Positions 1 to 6,032 of a DNA stretch of 7,200 nucleotides are shown piece by piece. Where the stretch lies: assembly GCA_020425835.1 (NCBI GenBank), contig JAGQRC010000169.1, positions 1-7,200 on the forward strand. Reading direction: 5' to 3'. A model generated the notes under the pieces. That model searched no databases. It was not told the DNA's origin and was given only the letters and a program-made list of their open reading frames with translations. The position numbers and the translations under genes were made by a program. Each line of letters opens with the position of its first letter. The first letter of the stretch is position 1. This DNA comes from Planctomycetota bacterium (GTDB lineage: Bacteria; Planctomycetota; UBA8108; UBA1146; JAJFFE01).

Positions 1-582
1 AGTGTCCTCACCCTCGTACCGGTAGAGGTTGTCGCCGCGCGGCGTGAACTGTCGGTGGTCGAGCGTCCCGAGCACTTGGATCCGCGTCCGAGGCACATCG
101 TCCATGCGCACCGTCCCGTCGCCCTCGACCGAGAAGCGCTGGACGGCCGGCGGGAGAACGATCGGCTTCCCCTCCTGGTCGAGGAGCTTGCCGCGACCAT
201 CCGCGGTGACGATCGTGCCGTCGGCAGAACGGGCGAAGTTGCCCGCTCGCGTGTAGAGCACTTCGCCGTCGCTCTCGATCGGGAACCAACCGTCCCCTTC
301 GATCGCGAGGTCGAACTGCGACCCGGTCTGGTGGATCGGGCCGGTTTCGTTCGTGTACGTCACCTCGTGGACGAAGAGGCCTCCGCCTTGATCGTTGAGG
401 ACATCGTCCCACGATGGGTTGAGGACCGGTGGCTCCCAGACTTCGGCGAGACGCTGCTGGAAGACAGCGAAGCCGCGACGGAAACCGGGGGTGTCCGCGT
501 TCGCGATGTTGTTCGCGATCACGTCCATCCGGGTCTGTGCGGCGATCGCGCCGGCTGCGTTCAGGTAGATGCTGTTCTGCAC
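1..582 (-). CDS. flgF: Flagellar basal-body rod protein FlgF (N-terminal 194 residues, cut by window edge)
   Basis: This encodes a proximal-rod protein of the flagellar basal body, which is exported by the flagellar type III system and assembled in the periplasm. Seen: residues 2-36 form the conserved N-terminal rod helix of the FlgB/C/E/F/G superfamily, with the hallmark ANNIANADTPGFRR at 23-36. Residues 91-130 carry the DLAIEGDGWF and TRAGNF motifs of the hook/rod D1 region. The long insert after TPGFRR and the PIHQTG stretch resemble planctomycete FlgF more than FlgG, whose start usually reads like SLWIAATGM. FlgF against FlgG is an inference; rod/hook family membership is secure. The start is a GTG at 582, chosen because the family motif begins at once and a strong GGAAGGAG lies five bases upstream. 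About 50-60 C-terminal residues, including the second conserved helix, lie outside the window. The gene is 246 bp downstream of the neighbouring membrane-protein gene on the same strand, probably its own transcription unit. Confidence 0.9.
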   Translation of the reverse strand, partial: MQNSIYLNAAGAIAAQTRMDVIANNIANADTPGFRRGFAVFQQRLAEVWEPPVLNPSWDDVLNDQGGGLFVHEVTYTNETGPIHQTGSQFDLAIEGDGWFPIESDGEVLYTRAGNFARSADGTIVTADGRGKLLDQEGKPIVLPPAVQRFSVEGDGTVRMDDVPRTRIQVLGTLDHRQFTPRGDNLYRYEGEDT

Positions 583-587
583 CGGGA

Positions 588-595
588 CTCCTTCC
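588..595 (-). promoter_or_regulatory. Ribosome binding site deciding the GTG start of flgF
   Basis: On the minus strand this reads GGAAGGAG, a near-perfect anti-Shine-Dalgarno match ending five bases before the GTG at 582. It supports GTG initiation where no ATG is available before the conserved rod helix. Confidence 0.75.
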
Positions 596-828
596 CGGCG
601 GCAGCAGGGCAGCGCGCGTTCCCGAACCGAGGACGGCCCGCGTGTTTTCACGGAAGAGGGGTCGAATGAACGAGCTAGGAAGGAGGGGGCGCGTCCGGAC
701 CCACGGACACCGGTCGGGGGAACGGGCAGGGTCCGCCGCTCGACGCGAAGGCTGCCGATGCGCAGCGCGAGTCGCTCGAGAGGGATCGAAGCACGGTCGG
801 CATCGCGGTGAGAGCGGGTCGGATCGGG

Positions 829-2466
829 TCAGCTCTTCTCGGCCGGGAGGAGTGGCTCCCAGACGTTCATCGGGAGTCGTCGACCGAGGTCCGACTCGAG
901 CATCTTCTCGATCCCCTCGTCCCCGGCGTACGGGGACTTGGAGATCGCGTCGAGGTAGATCCGATCCATCGCGTCGGTCCAGGCACGGTGGGTCACTCGC
1001 CACTTCCCGTCCTGGAAGACGAAACCGAGCTCCAACCCGGGAGCCTCGGCGTCTCCGACCTTGAAGGTCGCCCTCGCGCTCGCTGCGTCGAGGACGAATC
1101 GATCCGGGATCAGTTCGACGGCGATCGTACCATTGGAGATCATCTTCGAGAGCAGATCGCTCCCGGTCATCGCATCGAGCTCGAGCGGAGGGTAGAGCGA
1201 TCGCGTCAACAGGACTCGCACCTTGTCGACGGTCGGGAGCGCTCGCACGGTCGCGGTCTCCCCGTGGAGCGCGAGGTCACGGATGCGATCGAAGTACTCG
1301 ACGGTCGAGGTATCCATCAACTCGACGACGCGACCCCCGTCGCGCGCCTTGGATGCCGCGGTGATCGATGCCAACGTCTCGCGGAGCAACTCCTCGGAGG
1401 GACGAACGATCTCGTCCGGCTGGAGGAGGAAGTAGGCCGCGACCGCCCCGCCCACCAGGACGAGAATCGCGATCAGCGCCGGGAGCGGTGATGACTTCTT
1501 CGTGTGGAACGCGGAACGTGCCTCCCGGCTCGTCGACGCGCTCGTCCGCGCCCGCCCGGAACGCGGCGATCGGGGCCGAGCACGCGACGAGGACCCGTCC
1601 GCGAGCGCCTCCTCCGATGGCTCGTCCTCCGCCGTGGCACCGACGACGGCGACTTCGGAGGGGTCGACCTCGGTCGTCTCTTCATCCGCTGTCGCCGACT
1701 CCTCCTCGAGCTCCGGGACCGGGAAGTCCGCTCCCTCGGCTTCGAACTTCGCGATCAGACGATTGGCCTGGTCCGGCTTCAGCAACTTCTGCTCGATCAG
1801 CAGGTCCCAGAGCTCGACGTCGGCGGAGCCGACTCGACGGAGACGCAACAGGCGATCGAACCGGACCGCCGTCTTCTCGTCGATCGCCCCCGACGCGACG
1901 AGCCAACCGAACAGACGACGATCCTCCGTCGGCAGGGGCGGCCCCTGGAGGTCGACGGTCGTCTCGCCGCTCTTCTTCTGGACGGCGGGCGCCCGCTCCT
2001 CCGCGAGATCTCGCTCCATGCGAGGGATCAGCTGATTGGCCTGCGCCGGAGTCACCAGTCCGCGCTCGATCAGGACGTCGAGGACCTCGAGTTCGGGCTC
2101 ATCGCGACGTTGGAGTTCGACGGCGATCGACTCCGCGAGCCAGCGGTCGAAGATGCCATGGGTGACGAACCAGTCCAACACGCGACGCCGCGCTGGATCG
2201 ATCGTCCCGATCGCTCGGGCGAAGGAAGCCTCGGGCTCGATCGCCGCTTGTCGGAGCTTCTGCTCGATCTCCGACAACACGCGGTTCGCCCGTTGGACCG
2301 TGAGGATGCGTCTCTCGATCAAGAGGTCGGTGACCTGGGTGTCCGGACTGCTCTCGCGTCGTCGATCGCGTTCTCGGATCAACTCCTCGACGCCCGCGCC
2401 CGAAATGACCTTGGTCTCGAGCATGCGGTCGAGAACGGCACGCTCCAGATTGGTGATGGACCCCAT
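829..2466 (-). CDS. Single-pass membrane protein with three tandem helical repeats and NTF2-like C-terminus
   Basis: The family is not recognised; 545 residues. Seen: three copies of a ~60-residue unit at about 11-75, 96-155 and 185-245. Each has a hydrophobic helix pair, a charged linker and the core pattern D-x-L-I-E-x8-A-N (D47/E51/N61, D130/E134/N144, D221/E225/N235). Residues 251-290 are acidic, 294-324 are rich in Arg/Ser, and 327-349 form one clear membrane helix. Residues 355-545 are a soluble region with a GKWRVTHRAW stretch typical of NTF2/SnoaL-like folds. The basic segment before the helix predicts the repeats in the cytoplasm and the C-terminal domain in the periplasm. The repeats recall the LLIExGLLT-type helical modules at the N-termini of type II secretion/pilus ATPases (MshEN-like) and in some planctomycete regulators; that resemblance is inference. 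The ATG at 2466 has GGAGGGG eight bases upstream. It could be a scaffold or sensor; no catalytic motif is visible. Confidence 0.88.
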   Translation of the reverse strand: MGSITNLERAVLDRMLETKVISGAGVEELIRERDRRRESSPDTQVTDLLIERRILTVQRANRVLSEIEQKLRQAAIEPEASFARAIGTIDPARRRVLDWFVTHGIFDRWLAESIAVELQRRDEPELEVLDVLIERGLVTPAQANQLIPRMERDLAEERAPAVQKKSGETTVDLQGPPLPTEDRRLFGWLVASGAIDEKTAVRFDRLLRLRRVGSADVELWDLLIEQKLLKPDQANRLIAKFEAEGADFPVPELEEESATADEETTEVDPSEVAVVGATAEDEPSEEALADGSSSRARPRSPRSGRARTSASTSREARSAFHTKKSSPLPALIAILVLVGGAVAAYFLLQPDEIVRPSEELLRETLASITAASKARDGGRVVELMDTSTVEYFDRIRDLALHGETATVRALPTVDKVRVLLTRSLYPPLELDAMTGSDLLSKMISNGTIAVELIPDRFVLDAASARATFKVGDAEAPGLELGFVFQDGKWRVTHRAWTDAMDRIYLDAISKSPYAGDEGIEKMLESDLGRRLPMNVWEPLLPAEKS

Positions 2467-2784
2467 CGGCTCTGCCCCTCCGTCACGGAATCAGCGTATC
2501 GGATCGGAGGCCGGAGGAGTACCGAGAAACGCGCCCTCCATCGACGTCTGAACCGGGAGCCTCGACACCGACGAAGACCCCCCTTCGAAAGCAGAACAGA
2601 GGAGCCGAGGCTCCTCTGCTTTGCTGGCGTCCGACATGGAATCCGGCTTCCGGTCGTGGTTCGCGAGACTACTCGCCCACTGACGGAGTGCGCCGAAGTT
2701 GGAGACGTCGAGCACCACCTTCCGTCGCCGGCTCGGCTCAGCCGATCCGGCTCGATCCACGAAGGGGTCGCGGGGGGAAGGAAC
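2467..2784. other. Non-coding gap (318 bp) between lipoprotein and repeat-protein genes
   Basis: Contains the ribosome binding site of the repeat-protein gene (GGAGGGG on the minus strand, 2475-2481) and the strong hairpin at 2590-2625. I saw no convincing -35/-10 pair for the minus-strand gene at 2466; the best -10-like string is weak. Short open frames cross it on both strands, but they run straight through the hairpin and have no family-like sequence. Confidence 0.6.
2588..2625 (-). terminator. Probable intrinsic terminator downstream of the lipoprotein gene
   Basis: A perfect 9-bp GC-rich stem (CAGAGGAGC at 2597-2605, GCTCCTCTG at 2610-2618) has a four-base loop. It extends outward through AGCA at 2590-2593 and TGCT at 2622-2625, with one mismatch and one G-T pair. 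On the minus strand the core stem is followed by TTCTGCTTT, the pyrimidine-rich run expected of a Rho-independent terminator. It lies about 160 bp after the lipoprotein stop codon and about 120 bp before the next minus-strand start, so it would separate the two units. The T run is interrupted, and the outer stem would compete with it, so termination efficiency is uncertain. Confidence 0.6.
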
Positions 2785-2997
2785 TCAGTGCTTCGCCGGC
2801 TGCGAGGAAGCGTCGTCCGTCATCTTGCCGGCCTTGTCGATGCCGTCCTTCATGGCGTCCGCGGCCTTGTCGACCCCGTCCTTCATGTCGGCCTTGATGT
2901 CACTCTTGTCCTTCATGTCGTCCTTCTTCTCGCAGCCAGGCAGCACGGCGACGCCGACACCGACGAGCGCGATCATGAGCATGAGTCTCTTGAGCAT
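2785..2997 (-). CDS. Small Lys/Asp-rich lipoprotein with 11-residue repeats
   Basis: A 70-residue protein of no named family. Seen: basic N-terminus MLKR, a hydrophobic stretch at 5-19, and a lipobox-like LPGC with Cys22 as the expected lipidated residue. The mature part is almost entirely charged and Ala/Met-rich, with approximate repeats at 27-36 (DMKDKSDIKA), 37-46 (DMKDGVDKAA) and 47-57 (DAMKDGIDKAG). Such 11-residue periodicity gives a long amphipathic helix, as in LEA-like or YtxH-like proteins. Inferred: a membrane-anchored periplasmic helical peptide, perhaps in envelope or stress protection. Proline at -2 of the lipobox is unusual, so signal peptidase II cleavage is likely but not certain. 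The ATG at 2997 was chosen because the signal sequence starts there and AAAGGA lies eight bases upstream. The frame stays open upstream into the tRNA region, but that extension is an artefact. Confidence 0.82.
   Translation of the reverse strand: MLKRLMLMIALVGVGVAVLPGCEKKDDMKDKSDIKADMKDGVDKAADAMKDGIDKAGKMTDDASSQPAKH
2831..2917 (-). repeat. In-gene DNA repeat, about 33-bp period
   Basis: GCCTTGTCGA followed by two variable bases and then CCGTCCTTCATG occurs at 2831-2854 and again at 2864-2887 with two mismatches. The core GTCCTTCATG recurs at 2908-2917, so the spacings are 33 and 30 bp. It encodes the repeated MKDG(I/V)DKA units of the lipoprotein. The near-identity at DNA level points to fairly recent duplication within the gene. 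Confidence 0.75.
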
Positions 2998-3116
2998 GGT
3001 CCAGGTCCTTTCGTGGATGGAAGAGGTATCTCCGATGGCGCGGAACCTATCAGACCCCCCACGCCGAATCCAGCGCCTTCTCCCCGCCGGCGGGCTTCCC
3101 GGAGACGACGATTCCT

Positions 3117-3146
3117 TCGACGATCCGGTGGGATCCCGGCTATAGT
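3117..3146 (+). promoter_or_regulatory. Sigma-70-type promoter of tRNA-Leu
   Basis: A -10 hexamer TATAGT (5 of 6 consensus) lies at 3141-3146, and a -35-like TCGACG (4 of 6) at 3117-3122, with an 18-bp spacer. Transcription would begin near 3153, just before the tRNA 5' end at 3159. It is the clearest promoter-like pair I found in this GC-rich window. Confidence 0.55.
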
Positions 3147-3158
3147 GCGCGACTCCAC

Positions 3159-3240
3159 GGGCGAGTGGCGGAACTGGCAGACGCGCAGGATTTAGGTTCC
3201 TGTCTCGCGAGAGGTGGGGGTTCGAGTCCCCCCTCGCCCA
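3159..3240 (+). tRNA. tRNA-Leu, anticodon UAG
   Basis: A complete class II cloverleaf of 82 nt. The acceptor stem GGGCGAG (3159-3165) pairs with CTCGCCC (3233-3239), with discriminator A3240. The D stem is GCG/CGC (3168-3170, 3182-3184) with GG in its loop. The anticodon stem CAGGA/TCCTG (3186-3190, 3198-3202) encloses loop TTTAGGT, with anticodon TAG at 3193-3195 followed by G37. The long variable arm CTC-GCGA-GAG (3204-3213) is typical of tRNA-Leu. The T arm is GGGGG-TTCGAGT-CCCCC (3216-3232). It reads CUA and, with a modified U34, other CUN codons. The 3' CCA is not encoded (CGG follows), so it needs the CCA-adding enzyme. It has its own promoter and converges with the desulfurase gene. 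Confidence 0.97.
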
Positions 3241-3268
3241 CGGTCGCCCCACGCGACGCCTCCGTCAT

Positions 3269-3305
3269 CCCACCCCGGTTCCCGTCCCACGCCGGTTCCC
3301 GTCCC
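3269..3305 (-). promoter_or_regulatory. Putative G-quadruplex just after the desulfurase stop
   Basis: Plus-strand C tracts at 3269-3271, 3273-3276, 3281-3283 and 3286-3288 give four minus-strand G tracts of three or more, separated by loops of 2, 4 and 1 bases. This meets the usual G3+N1-7 definition. Two more GGG tracts follow from the tandem repeat (3298-3300, 3303-3305). In the desulfurase mRNA it would start about nine bases past the stop codon. A role in 3' end formation or transcript stability is inference only. Confidence 0.45.
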
Positions 3306-3314
3306 ACGCCGGTT
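3275..3314. repeat. 17-bp tandem repeat, about 2.3 copies
   Basis: The unit CCGGTTCCCGTCCCACG occurs exactly at 3275-3291 and 3292-3308, and a third copy begins with CCGGTT at 3309-3314, touching the desulfurase stop codon (3314-3316). It fills the convergent gap between tRNA-Leu and the desulfurase gene. On the minus strand it is a run of G tracts. Confidence 0.9.
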
Positions 3315-4465
3315 CAACGCGACTCGATGATCTCTGACAAGGTCCGCATCGCGATGTCGCGCTCCTCGTCCGATGTCGTCACGTCCGGCGCGAAGCGAAT
3401 CGTCCCGACGTCCGCGGTCCCGTAGAACTCGTGCGCCGCGGGTGCACAGTGGAGTCCGGCACGGGCACGGATTCCGGCGCGAGATTCCAGCTCCGCGGCG
3501 ACCTCGCTCGGCGTCGCACCGTCGACGCGGAACGAGATCACCGGCGTCCGCTCGCCCTCTTCGGAGTCGGCCACCACTTCGACCCCCGCGATCCGACGCA
3601 ACCGCTCGACCCAGGCGCGCCGCATTCCCTGAGACTCTCGCCACCGCTCGACGCGATCGATGCCCTCGGTCGCCTTCAACGCTGCACCGAGCCCCGCGAT
3701 CCCGGGAAGGTTCGGCGTTCCCGACTCGTAGCGCGGCGGTCCATCCTCGGGCGCCTCCCGATCGGCCGATCGAACCCCCGTCCCTCCGACCCAGAGCGGC
3801 TCCGGACGGAAACGCGTCGCGAAGTACGCGACCCCGACTCCGGGCGGACCACCGAGGAACTTGTGCCCCGCTGCCGTGTACGCGCAGAGTGCGGGAATCT
3901 CGTCCAATCGGAGCGGCACGAGCCCCGCCGCCTGCGCCCCATCCACGACGAACGGAAGGCGACGCTCCGCGCACCACGTGCCGATCTCCTCGATGGGTTG
4001 CACGACACCCGAGACGTTCGACGCATGCTGGACGATCACGGCGACCCAGTTCTCGCTGTCGATCCCCTCGAGCGCGTCGAGATCGATCCGGCCGTCCGCA
4101 AGCGCCGGCAACACGACGGTGCGCGCCGACCCGAATCGACGCCACACGGGACGGGTCACCGCATTGTGCTCCAGCGGTCCGATCGCCACGCGTCCGCTCG
4201 GCGACGACCGAGCGAACGACTCGATCACCGTGTTGAGCGCGGTCGTCGCCGATGGGAAGAGCAGCATGCGCTCCGGATCCGGCGCGCCGAGCAGTCCTGC
4301 GAGCCGCTCGCGACAGTCCGAGACGATCGTCGACGCCGCACTGGCCCCGCGATGCCCGCCGCGCCCGACGTTGCCCGCGACCGCCAGCGCTCCGACCATC
4401 GCATCGGATACCGCGGGATGTCGTGGGAACGCGGTCGCGGCATGGTCGAGGTAGATCACCTTCAT
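3314..4465 (-). CDS. Cysteine desulfurase-like PLP-dependent class V aminotransferase
   Basis: A 383-residue fold-type I PLP enzyme, expected to strip sulfur (or selenium) from cysteine/selenocysteine to give alanine and an enzyme persulfide. Seen: YLDHAATAFPRH (5-16), GNVGRGGHR (31-39), the PLP-stacking His in LEHN (H100), N150 in the ASNVSG motif, DGAQAAG with D175 and Q178 that bind PLP, and Schiff-base Lys202 in AGHKFLGG. The catalytic Cys340 lies in RAGLHCAP. These motifs and the order GRGGHR...RAGLHCAP match the EF2568-type 'cysteine desulfurase family protein' (TIGR01977 type) better than IscS or SufS; this subgroup's partner is not firmly known. The start is the ATG at 4465, with GGAG seven bases upstream. 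The frame is open to an ATG at 4552, but those 29 residues are not family-like. No isc/suf scaffold gene lies nearby. Same strand as the mutase gene, 159 bp downstream of it. Confidence 0.92.
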   Translation of the reverse strand: MKVIYLDHAATAFPRHPAVSDAMVGALAVAGNVGRGGHRGASAASTIVSDCRERLAGLLGAPDPERMLLFPSATTALNTVIESFARSSPSGRVAIGPLEHNAVTRPVWRRFGSARTVVLPALADGRIDLDALEGIDSENWVAVIVQHASNVSGVVQPIEEIGTWCAERRLPFVVDGAQAAGLVPLRLDEIPALCAYTAAGHKFLGGPPGVGVAYFATRFRPEPLWVGGTGVRSADREAPEDGPPRYESGTPNLPGIAGLGAALKATEGIDRVERWRESQGMRRAWVERLRRIAGVEVVADSEEGERTPVISFRVDGATPSEVAAELESRAGIRARAGLHCAPAAHEFYGTADVGTIRFAPDVTTSDEERDIAMRTLSEIIESR

Positions 4466-4562
4466 CGTCGCACTCCAGATCGCTTGGGAGGCCGGTGATG
4501 ATGCGGGATGCCGTGCGCGACGCAACCGGAAGGGTTCGCCGCCGATGGCCACTGAGGGCGAC

Positions 4563-4577
4563 GCCGCTCGGAGCGGC
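4563..4577. other. Short hairpin between mutase and desulfurase genes
   Basis: A perfect inverted repeat GCCGCT-CGG-AGCGGC lies 48 bp past the mutase stop codon. No T run follows on the minus strand, so it is not a canonical Rho-independent terminator; it could stabilise the mutase mRNA 3' end or be chance in GC-rich DNA. Nothing else stands out in the 159-bp gap except the GGAG that serves the desulfurase. Confidence 0.35.
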
Positions 4578-4624
4578 TTCGCACGTCATCAAACGGCTCC
4601 GCCAACGGCGCAGGATCGCGCGAG

Positions 4625-5830
4625 TCACGCCCCGAACTTGTCCAATCGCCCGGCGTGCGCCAGGGCGAGGGTCATCAGCGCCTGGGCGGGGAAGGTGCCG
4701 AGGTCGCCGCGGAGGACAGCGCGCTCGTCGAACGTCATGTCGGGAATCGGAAGGGTGCGGTTCGAGTGGATCAAGGTCGGGACGGCGTGCCACGAATGCT
4801 CGAGGTGGACCGTCGGCGTCGAGTGATCGCCGGTGACGATCGACACGTCGGCGCCGAGCCCTCGCAGCTCGGGGATCGCGCGATCGATCTCCTCCAGCGC
4901 CGCGACCTTGGCGTCGAAGTCGCCGGAGTGCCCCGCCTGATCGGGCTGCTTGGTGTGGATGAAGAAGAAGTCGAAGTCCTCCCAGCGCTCGCGAGCGACC
5001 CCGATCTGGTCGGAGAGCGATCGACCGGGCGGCTGAACCTCCATGCCGACCAGTCGCGCGACGCCCCCGTACATCGGGTAGATCGCGATCGCCGCGGCGC
5101 GCAGACCGTATCGCTCTCCGAACGTCTCGAGGTCGGGGCGTGATGAGAAGCCCCGGAGGAGCACGCCGTTGGCGGACTCGTGATCGGCGAGGGCATCTCT
5201 CACGGCCTCGAGGAACTGCGTCGCGAGGCCCGCGGTGCGTCGCGACGCCTCATCACGACCGACGAAGGGCAGCGATGCCTTGCCCTCGACCTGCGGATCA
5301 TTGTCGTTGACCGCGTGGCCCAACCCCTCACCCTTCAACACGAGCGTGAAGCGATGCTGTTTCCCGGGGAGCAGGAGGAACGAGGCGTCGCTCCCGAGCG
5401 AGACCTGTTCGGTCAGCTGCTGGCAGAGGCGCCGGTTCTCCTCATCGGTGGGACGTCCGGCGCGACGATCGGTCACGATTCCCCGCGCGTCCATCGAGCA
5501 GAAGTTCCCCCGCGCCGCGACCTCGTCGGTGGCCAAGGGGTGGTTGGAGCCGAGCGCTTCGAGCACTCCTCGCCCGAAGTCGATCGTCATCGGATCGTAG
5601 CCGAACAGCGCGAGGTGCCCCGGGCCCGAGCCCGGCGTCAGACCAGGCGGGAGCAGCGACACTCGACCGACGGATGACTCTCGGGCCCAGCCATCGAGAT
5701 TCGGCAGCGACGCCGCCTCGAGTTCGGTGCTCCCCTTCTCGGGATCGGGAAGCCCTCCGAGACCATCGATGACCAGCAGGACGATCTTGCCCCCGCTGGG
5801 GCGAATCAGCGCTTTGGGCGGTGCGAACAT
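4625..5830 (-). CDS. apgM: 2,3-bisphosphoglycerate-independent phosphoglycerate mutase, archaeal type
   Basis: A 401-residue cytosolic enzyme interconverting 3- and 2-phosphoglycerate in glycolysis and gluconeogenesis; alkaline-phosphatase superfamily, two metal ions. Seen: metal-binding D22 in LLVIDGLGG, the presumed phosphoserine S68 in TPGSGPGH followed by LALFGYDP, and the substrate-domain segment at about 105-260 (RGNFCSMD, DRRAGRP). HTKQPDQAGHSGDFDAK (292-308) supplies H292, D297, H301 and K308; GDHSTPT has D335 and H336; and H345/H348 are in LEHSWHA. Length and motif order fit the archaeal/ApgM class (about 400 residues) and not the ~510-residue bacterial GpmI. Bacterial members of this class are known in planctomycetes, deltaproteobacteria and thermophiles. 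The start is the ATG at 5830, chosen because the family begins close to IVLLVIDG; the preceding GGGGG is only a weak ribosome site. The open frame upstream to 5959 has no family-like sequence. Divergent from the glycosyltransferase gene. Confidence 0.95.
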   Translation of the reverse strand: MFAPPKALIRPSGGKIVLLVIDGLGGLPDPEKGSTELEAASLPNLDGWARESSVGRVSLLPPGLTPGSGPGHLALFGYDPMTIDFGRGVLEALGSNHPLATDEVAARGNFCSMDARGIVTDRRAGRPTDEENRRLCQQLTEQVSLGSDASFLLLPGKQHRFTLVLKGEGLGHAVNDNDPQVEGKASLPFVGRDEASRRTAGLATQFLEAVRDALADHESANGVLLRGFSSRPDLETFGERYGLRAAAIAIYPMYGGVARLVGMEVQPPGRSLSDQIGVARERWEDFDFFFIHTKQPDQAGHSGDFDAKVAALEEIDRAIPELRGLGADVSIVTGDHSTPTVHLEHSWHAVPTLIHSNRTLPIPDMTFDERAVLRGDLGTFPAQALMTLALAHAGRLDKFGA

Positions 5831-5903
5831 GGGACCCCCGCTCGCGGATGAGAAAGGTGAATGGATGTGGAGCACCGGACCGCTCTCGGGTCGACTCGGA
5901 ATC

Positions 5904-5924
5904 GGCGGTGACCGGGCCACCGCC
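5904..5924. promoter_or_regulatory. Inverted repeat in the divergent promoter region
   Basis: GGCGGTG (5904-5910) and CACCGCC (5918-5924) form a perfect 7-bp inverted repeat around a seven-base centre. It lies 74 bp upstream of the mutase start and 109 bp upstream of the glycosyltransferase start. It could be an operator for a dimeric regulator of either gene or an RNA hairpin in the leader. No -35/-10 pair is clear in the 202-bp region 5831-6032. Confidence 0.35.
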
Positions 5925-6032
5925 CCGACCGCAGTAGTCGAATCGAGGCGCCCGCGCAAGGCCTGAGCGTGAACGGGAAGCGGGCGATCGGGGTCGATGT
6001 TCGAGGCGACTTACGTCACGATCCCGCCCATC

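Noticed and set aside
583..828. A possible flagellar sigma-54 or sigma-28 promoter upstream of flgF
   Set aside because: I searched the minus strand for TGGCAC-N5-TTGC and TAAA-N15-GCCGATAA patterns and found no acceptable match; only the ribosome site and short weak inverted repeats are present.
8..1003. A 331-codon minus-strand open frame overlapping flgF
   Set aside because: It is Arg/Pro-rich with no recognisable domain, and it overlaps in another frame both the conserved FlgF sequence and the end of the repeat-protein gene.
2491..2760. An 89-codon minus-strand open frame in the gap before the repeat protein
   Set aside because: It reads through the terminator-like hairpin, has no good ribosome site at its start and has no family-like sequence.
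1504..3195. A 563-codon open frame on the plus strand, antisense to the repeat protein and lipoprotein
   Set aside because: It runs through a non-coding gap, a terminator-like hairpin and into the tRNA gene, is rich in Arg/Asp with no family-like motif, and is a by-product of few stop codons in GC-rich DNA. The opposite strand encodes a protein with repeats and a membrane helix.
2998..3252. N-terminal extension of the lipoprotein frame
   Set aside because: It would place coding sequence antisense across tRNA-Leu and ahead of a clear signal peptide with its own ribosome site at 2997.
3243..3257. GTCGC-CCCAC-GCGAC hairpin right after tRNA-Leu as a terminator
   Set aside because: The stem is only five base pairs and no T run follows, so it is not convincing as an intrinsic terminator.
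3192..4793. A 533-codon minus-strand open frame
   Set aside because: It is an out-of-frame shadow of the desulfurase gene; the true frame carries every catalytic motif, and this one also crosses the tRNA and the tandem repeat.
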